From: Smittium mucronatum
Lineage: Eukaryota > Kickxellomycota > Harpellomycetes > Harpellales > Legeriomycetaceae
Direction: 5' to 3'
DNA length: 18,126 nucleotides
Assembly: GCA_001953115.1 (NCBI GenBank)
Contig: LSSL01002520.1
Location: 1 to 18,126 of the forward strand
A program made the position numbers and the translations under genes. Shown piece after piece: positions 1 through 10,450 of the stretch (positions within the stretch are counted from its first letter, which is position 1; the number at the start of each line of letters is the position of its first letter). The notes beneath the pieces were generated by a model. That model saw nothing but the letters and a program-made list of their open reading frames with translations, was not told where the DNA came from and searched no databases.

Positions 1-80
1 GTATACAATATACAGCTCTCTGGTACTATCTGGTCAGCTTTAAGCAGCTGGCTTAGTGTCGAAATATAAAAAATGGAAAT

Positions 81-165
81 AGAAATAAACTTTTTTTTTG
101 GTAATGGAATTCAGAAAATTTATTGGCTAATTCAAATAAAAAAAAAAAAAAAGAGAGAGAGTTTT
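81..165. repeat. Imperfect direct repeat, copy A
   Basis: This segment matches 360-445 in the same orientation. The shared order is agaaataaac, a run of eight or nine T, a ggtaatgg-like block, ttcag, a ttattggctaattcaa block, an A-rich stretch and a gagagagag tract ending in tttt. By eye most positions outside the homopolymers agree. The two copies bracket a LINE reverse-transcriptase fragment. The origin is unknown: it could be a duplicated flank, a piece of a short interspersed element, or two insertions of the same element. Confidence 0.75.
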
Positions 166-251
166 CCCCCAACCGGGATTCATTGAAATTAGAAAGTTGG
201 TTTTTTATGTCTGAGCGGATCGGTGCTGGTATGAACCGTCCGATCGTTTCA

Positions 252-357
252 TGCGTGTTCCCAGTGAGTAATTTTATTTAATGCAATTTGCATATCAGCC
301 TCTGATTCTGCTAATAGCACGGCGTCATCGGCAAAGAGCAGCCCAGGTATTCCTGGC
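252..357 (-). pseudogene. LINE reverse-transcriptase fragment (motif C, FADD)
   Basis: The minus strand reads an open stretch beginning PGIPGLLFADDAVLL and continuing through AESEADMQIALNKI to a tryptophan and a stop codon at 249-251. L-F-A-D-D-A (321-338) is motif C of non-LTR retrotransposon reverse transcriptases, where the two aspartates bind catalytic metal. The ESE-x-x-M-x-x-x-LNKI segment that follows is typical of the same domain. Only about 35 codons survive; motifs A and B, the endonuclease and the C-terminal part are absent here. Base composition is near 45-50% GC, much higher than the surroundings, and both catalytic aspartates are intact. Beyond the stop, another frame (about 200-250) may continue the element, but I could not align it. 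The related remnant at the right end reads ESEIEMKLVLNKI at the same place, so the two belong to similar but not identical LINEs. Confidence 0.85.
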
Positions 358-359
358 TT

Positions 360-445
360 AGAAATAAACCTTTTTTTTGATAATAGGTTTCAGCAATTTT
401 ATTGGCTAATTCAATTTAAAAAATTCTAATTGAGAGAGAGTTTTT
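360..445. repeat. Imperfect direct repeat, copy B
   Basis: This is the second copy of the repeat at 81-165, about 280 bases further on. It begins agaaataaacc plus eight T, shares the ttattggctaattcaa block, and ends in tgagagagag followed by T. It directly abuts the LINE fragment: the recognisable reverse-transcriptase frame starts two bases from its edge. The A-rich part between the shared block and the GA tract differs in length and sequence from copy A, as expected for old or slippage-prone DNA. Confidence 0.75.
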
Positions 446-842
446 CGATTACTTATCAATAAAAATGGTAACGCTTAATACGAATCCTTCATTAGCAAAT
501 ATTAGTTAATATTCGACAAAGGCTAAATTATCTATAATTATTTACAATTTTAAATATATATACTTGATATATAAAATACAATAAAATGCACATTCAACTG
601 AGTCAGGAGATAATGTCACTTTTACAAATTATGACTAAATTAAATTTTTAAAAGATTATTGAATTGATATTAAAAATTAAATATTATAAACGATATTGAA
701 TTAAAGCATAGATTTTGAATAATTGCGACATTACTTATACATTACATTGCATGGGAACACATACATACGGCTAGAAATTGAAAGATACATATGCATGTAG
801 ATAAAAATCAGCCGAATTATCTCGGATTAATTGATGAAAAAT
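446..842. other. AT-rich 3' flank of the transporter gene
   Basis: No open frame or RNA gene is supportable here. On the minus strand this is the region just after the transporter stop codon, so it should hold its 3' untranslated region and polyadenylation site. I saw no canonical AATAAA on that strand between the stop codon and about 450, so the 3' end cannot be placed. Confidence 0.6.
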
Positions 843-2300
843 TTAGCATTTGTACCTAAAGTTAGGATGTTGATCATTTAACAACCTTTGTTCTGATTCG
901 GTTAGGTTAGATACATCGGTGGGATTGTTATCACGGTGTTTGTTTACAACTCTGAAATAGAAAGATAAAGCAATTGCCAAGAGCACTGAACAAGCATTGG
1001 CTAGTATGGTGTACAGACTGCCTTGAGTATATTTGGGACCCATGCTAGAGACAAATAGATGAGGAGCAACCACTCCGCAAATTGTTCCAAATGAAACAAT
1101 AACAGAGGAGGATATTATTGATTTGTATATACCTCCTTGGTTGACAGACATCCAGGAAGGAGGCAGAGGAACGTTTGCGAGTCCTCCGAACCCAGCTACT
1201 CCTAAAAATACGAGTCTTAGGATCTTTCCTTGAGCGAAATTTGCAACACAAAAGCCGGTGATAGCGATACATGAATTTATGGTTATGATTACGACGAAAG
1301 GAACCTTATAGTGAACTAGAGTAAGAGAAAAAATTATTCCGAATAAGCCAAAGCATGATGGAATGATTGCGAGATATGTAGATTGGATTCCAGAATAACC
1401 GTACCCCTTGATTAAAGTTGGACCAAATATACCGATTACCACATAAGCATTGTTGATGCCATAGTTTACTAATGCAAAAACCCACATTTTCCAATCAAGC
1501 AAACATGCTATTGTTTCTTTAATCGAACCATGAGATTTCGAGGCCATTCCCTGTTCATCTCTAAGACGATTGACGAGTAGTTCCTTTTCTTCTGGAGTCA
1601 AGTATTTTACTTCTTCTGGAAAATCTTTGATCAAAAAGAAAGATGCGGAAGTTACTATTAGAGTAAGTATTCCTTCAAGCAAAAAAATATTTTGGAATCC
1701 TAGAAATCCCTTAATGTGAACGCTTGCAAAACCTGCGGCCAGAGGAGCGCCAACAATGCCAGCGATAGGTACTGCGAAAAAAAGCAAAATAGTTCTAAAC
1801 CCTATTTCAGAACGACTATACCAATATGAGAGATATCCAATAAGACCTGGAGTTAAACCAGACTCGAAAACACCCAAAAGGCAACGAAGAACTACGAAAG
1901 CAGTTCCGTTCTTAACAGCGGCAAGGCATATAATTGTGATGGACCAAAGAATACCAATGGTAGAAAACCAGATATGAGGCCTAAATTTTTTTAGCAAAAT
2001 GTTTGATGGGGTCTCCAAGATGATATAAAATACATAAAAGAGCGAAGTGACATTGGCTTCTTCAACATTAGATAAATGAAGACCAGTTTTTAACCCATTA
2101 ACGAGAGCGGATCCGATATTAGAACGATCCAGAATAGCACAAAAGTAGAGCAGTACAACCATCGGGATGACCCGAAGATCCACTTTTCTAACAGCTCTCT
2201 TCAAAATAGAATTTTCTCTATCAGTGAGTTCTGTGGTAACATTTACCCTCACTATTTCTTTAGAGGTATCATCAAAATCGATATTACTCTCATTACCCAT
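843..2300 (-). CDS. MFS transporter, allantoate/nicotinate permease (DAL5/TNA1-like) family
   Basis: This 485-residue intronless gene encodes a plasma-membrane transporter of the major facilitator superfamily, anion:cation symporter (allantoate permease) branch. Fungal members import small organic anions such as allantoate, nicotinate, pantothenate or biotin precursors by proton symport; the substrate here cannot be told from sequence. Visible hallmarks are KVDLRVIPMVVLLYF into LDRSNIGSA at about residues 39-65 (helix 1), a TPSN segment near 97-100 (helix 2), and RCLLGVFESGLTPG at 139-152 with W160/Y161 and R169 (helix 4 into 5). About twelve hydrophobic segments fall near 43-65, 85-104, 111-130, 133-156, 170-192, 201-223, 270-290, 303-327, 333-353, 360-382, 390-415 and 428-450, with a hydrophilic central loop at about 224-267. 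The tail ends HPNFRYKC, matching the NPDFRY-type end common in the family. Length is normal for the family. The start lies in a favourable context (A at -3, G at +4). No stops or frameshifts are present, so it looks functional. Confidence 0.95.
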   Translation of the reverse strand: MGNESNIDFDDTSKEIVRVNVTTELTDRENSILKRAVRKVDLRVIPMVVLLYFCAILDRSNIGSALVNGLKTGLHLSNVEEANVTSLFYVFYIILETPSNILLKKFRPHIWFSTIGILWSITIICLAAVKNGTAFVVLRCLLGVFESGLTPGLIGYLSYWYSRSEIGFRTILLFFAVPIAGIVGAPLAAGFASVHIKGFLGFQNIFLLEGILTLIVTSASFFLIKDFPEEVKYLTPEEKELLVNRLRDEQGMASKSHGSIKETIACLLDWKMWVFALVNYGINNAYVVIGIFGPTLIKGYGYSGIQSTYLAIIPSCFGLFGIIFSLTLVHYKVPFVVIITINSCIAITGFCVANFAQGKILRLVFLGVAGFGGLANVPLPPSWMSVNQGGIYKSIISSSVIVSFGTICGVVAPHLFVSSMGPKYTQGSLYTILANACSVLLAIALSFYFRVVNKHRDNNPTDVSNLTESEQRLLNDQHPNFRYKC

Positions 2301-2425
2301 CTTTCAGAAGTATTAATACAGATTTTTTACGGTGCTTACTAAATAAAATTTAGTGTTTCGATGGTGAAAAAAGAAGATTTTATGAGCTATAAAATAAGGA
2401 ACAGAAAATATTGATATTTATACTT
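2301..2425 (-). promoter_or_regulatory. Probable core promoter and 5' leader of the transporter
   Basis: Reading the minus strand, a TATAAATA match lies at 2415-2422, about 115 bases before the ATG. It is followed by an A/T-rich leader with pyrimidine runs and the start context GAAAGATGGG. The distance suits a fungal TATA promoter, but TATA-like strings are common in AT-rich DNA. One GATAA lies further upstream at 2533-2537. GATA factors control nitrogen-regulated permeases in fungi, but a single site is not evidence of that control. Confidence 0.35.
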
Positions 2426-2502
2426 TTCTTAATTCTAAATATAGTTTAACAGCAATCATATTGTTATTAAATACTGAAATCATTAATCGAAGCTATTCAA
2501 AG

Positions 2503-2770
2503 ATGAATTTTCACCTTAAGCTATATTTCCACGATAAATATACCTGGAGTAAAGCTTTTTCTCAGAATTTAGACGTTTCGAGTAGAAATTTAGACTCTTG
2601 TTCTATGAGGTATAAGCGAGTTGGTTATGATCAAGAAAATACTAATTCGAGTTTTCGATGGTTTCATGCTTTGGTTATGGAAAACATTAAATGTAAGTAA
2701 AATCGTTTTTTTAGGGGGGATGGTGAATACTCGGTACTACCCCCTGAATTTTTCTGAATATAATTATTGA
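2503..2770 (+). CDS. Tentative small gene divergent from the transporter, possibly with a 22-base intron
   Basis: From ATG at 2503 the frame is open to a TAA at 2698-2700 (65 codons). It ends in SFRWFHALVMENIKCK and includes three tryptophans. A perfect GTAAGT donor starts at 2693 and a run of T ending in AG stops at 2714. Removing 2693-2714 (22 bases) joins the frame to another 18 codons, beginning WGMVNTRYYPL and ending at a TGA at 2768-2770. The result would be about 81 residues. The region is less AT-rich than the desert beyond it. I do not recognise the protein. A 22-base intron is below the usual fungal size, so a frameshifted relic or chance open frame is at least as likely. It would diverge from the transporter with about 200 bases between start codons. 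Confidence 0.2.
2710..2748. repeat. G-tract/C-tract inverted repeat
   Basis: The arms TTTAGGGGG (2710-2718) and CCCCCTGAA (2740-2748) can pair over nine positions with one G-T wobble, around a 21-base loop. Such G and C runs are rare in this AT-rich setting. The element overlaps the acceptor side of the tentative intron and could form a hairpin in RNA. It lacks a following T run, and nothing shows that it acts as a terminator. Confidence 0.45.
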
Positions 2771-3003
2771 GATTATTTTAATGGGGATTCATCTATGCCC
2801 AATTCAAAAAACTCAAAATATCTAAAAAAGGATGTCGTGTGTCGCATTATAACTTTGAATTTCCAAAATTGGAATATCAATTTATTTTGCCACTAAAATT
2901 AACACGTCTTTAGAAAAAAAAAAGTCGATTAATTTTCTATTCTATTTTCAGAGATTTCATTGGTCATTAATTCAATAAAAGATTCAAGTAGCGAAATAAT
3001 ATT

Positions 3004-3159
3004 TCATGGGGCATAGAAATGATCGATGGCCAATGCGTTAATAAATAAATTTTTATTACGGAATAAGAATATATTGAAAATCGGAGCTGCATCTGTCACC
3101 CGACATGCCCGGCCCGGTATTGTACTCAAATCGCCTAAACATCTCCCAATAAAATTCAT
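3004..3159 (-). other. GC-richer island with an unrecognised 51-codon frame
   Basis: The DNA from about 3085 to 3180 is visibly richer in C and G (for example cacccgacatgcccggcccg) than everything for kilobases to its right. On the minus strand an ATG at 3157-3159 opens a 51-residue frame starting MNFIGRCLGDLSTIPGRACR, then VTDAAPIFNI, ending at a TGA at 3004-3006. I recognise no family. The other two minus-strand frames are also free of stops over the GC-rich core, so the right frame is uncertain. It may be a worn piece of a gene or mobile element left as an island in eroded DNA; a real small gene is unlikely. Confidence 0.3.
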
Positions 3160-3180
3160 CCGTCGTCTTTAATTTACAAT

Positions 3181-6100
3181 AAAAAAAACTATCGGATTTT
3201 TTTTTTTTAGCATATTAAAATATGAAACCTCGTCTTGTATTACAAAATAAAGATTTTACCCAAATATTTAAAAGGTTGAGCAAAAAACTGTCTATAAATA
3301 AGATACGAAACATATTTTTTGCTAGATCATCCTATCGTAACAATCAGCGCAGTTTTTGGGATATGTTTTCATTATAAAAAATCAATTCGAATTTATCAGC
3401 CAGTGAACAATAAAATGAATAGTCAAAGAACAAAAAAACGTTTTCAAAAAAAAATATATGCACAAACAGTTTATAGTCGATTTTGGTTTGATATCACTTT
3501 ATGTTCAATAAAGCGACATTTTTTAATTCTAATTAAAGGATATTGTACAAAAATATCAAACATTAAAAAAAAAAGCTCAATTATAGCTATTAGACTCATT
3601 CAATGATGTAGTTTCTTCGTACTGTAATTGATTTATGACTTGTAAAAATAGCTCTCAAAAAAGCTAATACTTTTATAGCATGTATACATAACTTTTGTTA
3701 CCTGCCATGATCTATTTTAATACGAAAGCTAGAAGGAATAAGTCTGTTGTTTTTATTTTGGATCAGAGGTTCTTCTCTTAAACTTTCAAATTTTTTGTTT
3801 AAATTTTTAAAGCAATGAAGGTTTCAAGGTTTATCACCATTAGAAAAAATATCTTTTGAGCTTTAAATCGATTGAGGTATTATTATATGGCAGACTACTA
3901 TACTTGAAAATAACAAAAAAATGATGATGAATGTAAAATGAGAATTGGTCATTTCAGCTTATATAATCTTTTGGTGTAGGTTCTATTCGTCAGCAGCAAT
4001 TTATGGGGCTTATTGGTATCCACCCAAAAAATGATGGTTGTAAATAAAAATCAATAAATATCTATCATTTCTTTTATCAACTATTCTATGTGTTACACTA
4101 AAGCCTTTTTTATAATCCCCTTACTTTATACATATAAAAAAGGGTACACACTATTTCTATTGGTTCATTGATTTTTTTAGTAATGAAATATTACAATGCA
4201 TAATTTTTATTAATGATATTTAACTCAAATTGACACATGACCATTTTTTCAGGAATTTGTGGTTGGTTTAGATGACAACGATATTCATCCTTTTCTTTTC
4301 TAATACAATAAATTCATTATTAAGAATTCATAAAATATTGATTTTTAGATAATTAATGAAACAGAACGTCGGGTATTTACTTGTATCGGTTCTTAACATT
4401 TGTTTTAAACCTTTTTAACATTGAAACCCGACTATTATTATTTCTTTTTGGTACATCTGTGCAACATTTTCACCCAATAATAAATACGTATTAAATAATT
4501 TTTTCTGATTCATTTAAAAAACCCCCCAAAAGCAATATGGAATCTGACCTAAAAAAATCGAGTTCTACAAATGAGAAAGAAAGAAAGATACTCATCAAGC
4601 TTAAATTAATAAAACAATAATAGAATTTCCAAATGATATTTAAATCTAAGAGTGAAATATGAGGATATATGATAAACCATTCAATATTTGAATCTACAAC
4701 CCTATGATGGAATATGTACAAGTATATGACGAAATTCGTCAATTATTTCATATTTTCTGCTCAGATATATAAAATGAATTTTTAATTACCACTTTTAATA
4801 ATTGGTTATTATATAAATCTATAACTTGTATACTTAAAACTTTTCTTTATTTTGTGTTGATTTTTAGATAAACTTGATGAAAATTTCAAGTATTAAAAAA
4901 AAAAGGATAGCAATAAAACTTTTTGGAATTAAAAATTGAAAAATTTTAGTCGGTATCCTGAAAAAATAACCTCTTCACTTCATATTTAATTCGTAAATGT
5001 GGATTTCACCTTGACAGAATCTTGAAATTTAGCTACAAATGATTGATATAGCTATTTCGAGACTTTAATTATTGGTTTTTTTTATAAAATAAACATTAGT
5101 AGAATTCCGCTAAGAAAATTTTATTTAGGTTGATATCATAAAAATTATCACCAATTAATTGTTCATTTATCAGACTACAGTGTTTTTAATCTCAATTATT
5201 GACTATTTTATAGTCCAGAATACACATTAGTATCAAATAATCTATTTTTTGTTCCTAATACTCTTTGAAGAAAAATAAAGCCTATAATCAAATATGGGTG
5301 ATTTTTAAACTAAAAAACAGATCCGATTAGGAAACTAAAAATGTATAAAACAGCTTTTGAATCTGACCAAAAGAAAAACAGGGAAACATCATTGTAAATA
5401 CTAAAACGAGTGAAAAATAAATTCGGGAAGAAAGATCGAAAACCATTAAAGTTTCGAAACTTTTCACCAAAATATTAATGTTCGAAAATGATAAAATATT
5501 ATTGATTTATTTGCTGAGAATATATCTAAAACTTTCAGTGTTGAATGATTTTATTTAAAAGACATGATTATTGATTGGTCAAATAGTATTTTAGGTTAAA
5601 TAAAAATATATGTTAAAATCAATGAAAAAAATAAGAGCTATTTTCCTATTAATTAATGGTTCAGATTCAGGAAGGATATTTTCTTTTGTTAAAACCGGAA
5701 GTAGGTTGTTATATCTGGAGGATATTTCCGACCAAAAACTGAATACGTAAGGTGTAAAGATATTTAATAATTTTAGCACCTTGATTTTAACCTTTTGATA
5801 TAAACTTTAAAAAAATTGTACAATCTCACGAATATAAATTCCCACAACTTTAAACACTTTATTAAATTTCAACTTTAATCTTTATTATGTTTAATAAACA
5901 CTTATCGTTTATCTAGAATCGATGTAATGTTAATATTACATTAAAATTTGTTAATAATAGTGGCTAAGTGACCGTCCCACTCTAACAATATCTTACAAAT
6001 GCTTTAATGGCTGATATCTACTTAAGTTTCATTTTTTTTTTCAAAAAAATAGGATTCCATTGTCTTATACAGCAATAAAACTTTATTATTATTTCAGAGA

Positions 6101-6300
6101 ACTTTTATTTTTTTCAGAACATTTTATCATTGCCGCTTTTAATAAAATTTATTTTTTGTTTTTTAGATAAAACGAAAAAATCAGTGTTATTTTGAGTTCT
6201 CTGCATTTAAAATTAGGCATCCTGATTTAGGAAATCCGCCAAAGAACTAAAAAAATTTATGATTTTACTAATTAGATATGTTTTCTTCTCATTAACTTTA
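3181..6300. other. Gene-free AT-rich DNA, moderate
   Basis: No gene is supportable here. The longest plus-strand frame (3319-3606) has an ATG only at 3415, giving 63 lysine- and isoleucine-rich residues with no recognisable motif. Minus-strand frames at 4491-4742 and 5591-5779 look like chance. One counted block (3661-3720) is about 27% GC, so this part is less extreme than the DNA to its right. The stretch contains the inverted repeat at 4368-4432. Confidence 0.6.
4368..4432. repeat. Seven-base GC-rich inverted repeat with 51-base loop
   Basis: GTCGGGT (4368-4374) and ACCCGAC (4426-4432) are perfect reverse complements spaced 51 bases apart, so the element totals 65 bases, close to a small tRNA. 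A weaker inner GGTT/AACC pair lies at 4388-4391 and 4408-4411. I could not fold believable D, anticodon and T arms, so I do not call a tRNA. The GC-rich arms stand out against the AT-rich surroundings. Confidence 0.35.
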
Positions 6301-9300
6301 GGGATTTTTTTAATTATTTCCCTTTCAAACAACATGAATCAAACAAATAAATATTAAAATGAGTAATTGTTTTATGTTTGAGGTTAAATTACGACTGATT
6401 TCAGTTTTGAAAGATGAAATATTAAAACAAAGATAATTTATGAAACTCTTTTTTAACTAAAAAGAATATAAGGTATATAGGCAAAAAACATAAAAAATAT
6501 CAAAGGCTAAATTTCAAGGATGATTTATCATTATTGGGTATATTAAAAGTTTATTGAATTATTTAAATTAAAAAATATTTAATAATCTTTAAAGTGTATT
6601 ATCTAAAATATACAAATGAAGATATAAAGACGATTTATTATTCAATAAAGTTTTTACTGGAAATTTCTAGTATATATACACCTACAAATAAATTAAAGGC
6701 TTCGGAAATAATATAGTTATTTATTTATGAAAAAAATGGTTTATACTTGCACATATTAAATAATATGTTGTTTTTTTTTATTTTTATTTTTTAAAAATAC
6801 TTTTTTAAAAATAGAGCCCTTCCCAATGTGATTATATAACTACATAAATAAAATAAATTTCTAAATTATGGTTTTATTCCCTGAGTGTCCATATACTTTA
6901 TCTTCTAAAAAATAGAAAAACACTAGACGATCATTAGGCCAAATATAAGCATTTTTGAAAATTTTACCGAATTAAAACTTTTTTTTTAGATTATTATTTT
7001 TGTTTAAAATAAGTATATATTCAAATTTGTCTACCATTAAAAGCCTGTTTCCAAAAAAAAATTCGGCTTTTACAATGCTTAATAAATATTCGCAGATGTA
7101 TACGACTTATAATAAAATTTCTTTTTTCTTGTCTAAATATAAGCTTAAATTATAGAAATTAATTCACAAATATTATTGATTATTGCGTGATATTTTTTAC
7201 TCGTTAATACGATAGCGAAAATGTAAAAAATTGACATCAATATTTTTATGACTAATTTTTTCATTCTAATACAAAAAAATATAATTGATCTTTAATTTTA
7301 TAGATTATAATAAAAAAAACCAGTTTTAGATGCTACTATTCAAAAACAGGAACTCTAATTGGTCCTTCTTTTCAAAATTCTATTTCATCAACCAAAAAAA
7401 AAAGTCTTGCATAAAATTTATTTTTTAGTTAGAAATCAATTTAATTTTTAAGAGAATATTTATATTATTGAAGCTGTTTTCTAAATATTTAAGGTTTTTA
7501 TATGAAGCAGAGTATAGATTTATATTTTCTTCTGAGAGTCTTTAAATACTTTACATGATATGCCTCTCTAATAAATTGATTTTTCTTATTGAAATTTAGT
7601 AAAAAAATTAAAATTTTAAAATTTATCTAAATTTGAAACTACATCAATTTGAAAATCAGAATTTTTGATTTTTGATTTTATTCCTGAAAGTTTACAATCC
7701 TTTAATTTAATTTTCTTTACCGATATATAATATATATTTTTATTATAAAAATTAGAATTATTATCTATCCATCAAAATGTAAAAATTTTATGATCAGGAT
7801 TCATATTCCATGAAAGCTCCCTTATTTGATCCTTCTCAAATTTCAACTCATGAATCTTAAATGCTGTTTTTTTATTCATCCCACATTTATTTAAAGGCTT
7901 ATAATAGATCAAAATTTGTAAATGAGTCACATTTGGCTTTTGGGTCAAAAAAAATACCTCATAAAAAGTGTCATATATATTTTAAAATATTTAGTGATCC
8001 TAATATCTTCGAAAAAATAGGATTCTCCATAATAATATTTTAAATTTTACCGATATTATACCTTATAAAATTTTCAAATTTAATTTTTAAGATGGTATAA
8101 GTAACGAAATAGTGGTTAATATTAATGGATAAATTGGTTTTAGAATTAATAAATCTAAATTTTAAAATAAATTACCTTTAACAAATTTAAATTATTATAT
8201 TGTTAAAGTGAAAAAACTTCCATCACTTTGAGTAAATAAAACACTGTTGAAAAATCAGATTATTATTATAAAAGTAATTTTATTTAACCAAAAGTATTTC
8301 ATCCATTATATCAAATTTAATTAAAGAAATAGTTCCACTTCCGAAAGAAAATTGTGAAAAATATAAAATATTGTTTAAAAAAAGGAGTGTTTTAAAAAAA
8401 AATAAAGAAAATTTTCAGAATAATCTATTCCCAGGAAATCATAGTCATTGATGAATAAAGGATAAAATTTCAAGGCGGAAATTTTTTAGGAAATATATTC
8501 ATAATAAATATCAAAAAGAGGATTTAAATATTCATTTTTTTCAGAATAAATTGGGTATTACAGGAGTTTAAATGTTAACCTGGGAAAAACTTATAAAACA
8601 ATTATCAAAAATCTAGGATTTAGAGTCCATAAAAAATTTATTTCAGACCTAAAATACTTGCGCTTCAATTTTTTCTTAGAAGATTCATTTATCTCAGCCC
8701 AATTGATGGAATATATTTTTGAAAATAAAAAATATGTATGAGGTACAACATGCTCAAATATATATCTGCCTCTAAATTTCACTATCTATGAAAACTTAGG
8801 GGAAAAAAATGTTTTTTTATATATAGAAAAGTCAAAAAATCCTCAATTAATGTATAGAAACTGATATAGCCTATTTATTTTCAAATTTACGCATAATGGG
8901 ATAAAAATTAAAGTGTATTAATCCAAACCTGATTGGTCTAAAAAAGAAAAATTTCTTGTATAATAAATTTCTGATTATATAGAATTATGGAAATTTTGGT
9001 AATATTGGTCCAAAAAAATGTTATGAAATGAAATGAAAAAACTAGATCAATATTCTGGAATATTATATCTGTTTATTTTTTTGGTTGTATTATTATAAAT
9101 AATTTTCAGCTATTATAAGAAAAATATTTAAGATTGGAAATATTCAAGATTAACTGATTTAGGCTAAATTTAGTCGATAAAGTAAAATTTAGACTCAAAT
9201 TCTGTATAATATATAGATATCTTGGTGTGAAAAAAATTATTAAAATGAGCCCTGTTCAAGCAAAAAACAATAAATTTAAAAACCGACTACACATGCTTAT

Positions 9301-10099
9301 ACAGTCAAAAAGATAATTTTTTTTGGCAGATAAATTAAATTCAGATAATAACTATTTACCAATGAAATATATGTTGGATTATTTTATTTCTGAATTAAAA
9401 ATAAATAAATAAATATCTGTCATAATGTAAAAACATAAAAATGAGTAAAAAATCAATATTTTATTAAAAAATAAACTTACATTAATAAAAAATAATTAAA
9501 AATATCAATAATAGATAATATTTTACGGAGATCTATTATTAATTAAAAATTATTTTAATTTAAAAAAATCATTAAAAAGGTACAGATACATTTATAAAAA
9601 TAATATAAAATGTATTTTATTAAATTTATACAAGAAAAAAAGGGTAAAAAAAAATTCAAACATAATAATTTTTACTTGGAAAATAAAGATAATAGCTAAA
9701 AATAAAAAAAATCTTTTTAAAATTTCATAAAAATAATTTAAATATAAATATTCCAATTAAGTCCGGAAAAAATAAATACTTTCTTTGAAACATATAATTC
9801 CGTCTAATAGTTCGATAATTAATTGTTATGCCAAAATATAAAATACTAAATATAAAAATTATAATATATTCATTAAATTTCTGGAAAGTTATATTTTCTA
9901 TAATTATAATAATTAAAATAATGTTATTTTTTATCAATTCTTATAATCATTAAATAAGAAAAAATTTATCTAGATAACTAATTTAGCACTCAATTTTTTT
10001 TAATTTTTTAAATAAAACCGAGTAAAAAAGTAGAGTTTAAGCTTAAATGATTTTTAAAAAAAACTATAATATATCTGGTAAAAGTTTATAGTTTATAAA
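6301..10099. other. Gene-free, extremely AT-rich DNA
   Basis: No gene, tRNA or element is supportable. Hand counts give about 12% GC at 6961-7020 and 13% at 9421-9480. Open frames here (7861-8043 plus; 8591-8782 and 9725-9937 minus) are short, rich in I, K, N, F and Y, and lack motifs, as expected from random AT-rich DNA. In the blocks counted between 9421 and 10080 the plus strand carries more A than T. Confidence 0.65.
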
Positions 10100-10450
10100 A
10101 TATATGTAGATAAGTTTAATTCGAGCCATTTCAATCCAATTAATGCTAATTAGCGAAAATCAGCCCAATTCGATTTAAGTAGATAAAATTCAAGTAATTC
10201 AGGGAAATTCTAGGTTTTTAGTTCAATTAATTAAAATTTGTAGCATATTTTATTCGATTCAATTATAGCTTGTCAGTCCAACCCATAAGTAAATTATTTA
10301 GTAGATTCAAAAGAAATAATTGATTTTTAGTCAATCAAATTAAATTTATTCATGTTAAATCATTTCAACTCAATCAAATAAGTCAATTAGCAAATATAAG
10401 TAGAAAAACAGTCAAATTTAGTAAACTGATAAATTCAATTTAGCTTATTA
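10100..10450. repeat. Cryptic, decayed short-motif repeats
   Basis: This stretch reuses a few words many times: tcaatt, caattcgattta, gtagata, aagtaa, agtcaat and caaatt. Examples are cagcccaattcgattta followed by gtagataaaattcaag, then attcgattcaatt, tagtcaatcaaatt, actcaatcaaataagtcaatt and aaattcaatttag. No unit is exact, so it looks like an old tandem array or slippage-built sequence blurred by mutation. It has more C than the DNA on either side. Confidence 0.35.

Noticed and set aside
1045..1977. Open frames at 1045-1272, 1306-1494 (minus) and 1756-1977 (plus) inside the transporter
   Set aside because: They overlap the clear transporter frame in other frames and show no family motifs.
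3319..3606. A 95-codon plus-strand open frame in the desert's left part
   Set aside because: It has no ATG until 3415, is dominated by I, K, S and R, and shows no motif. In AT-rich DNA of this length one frame of this size is expected by chance.
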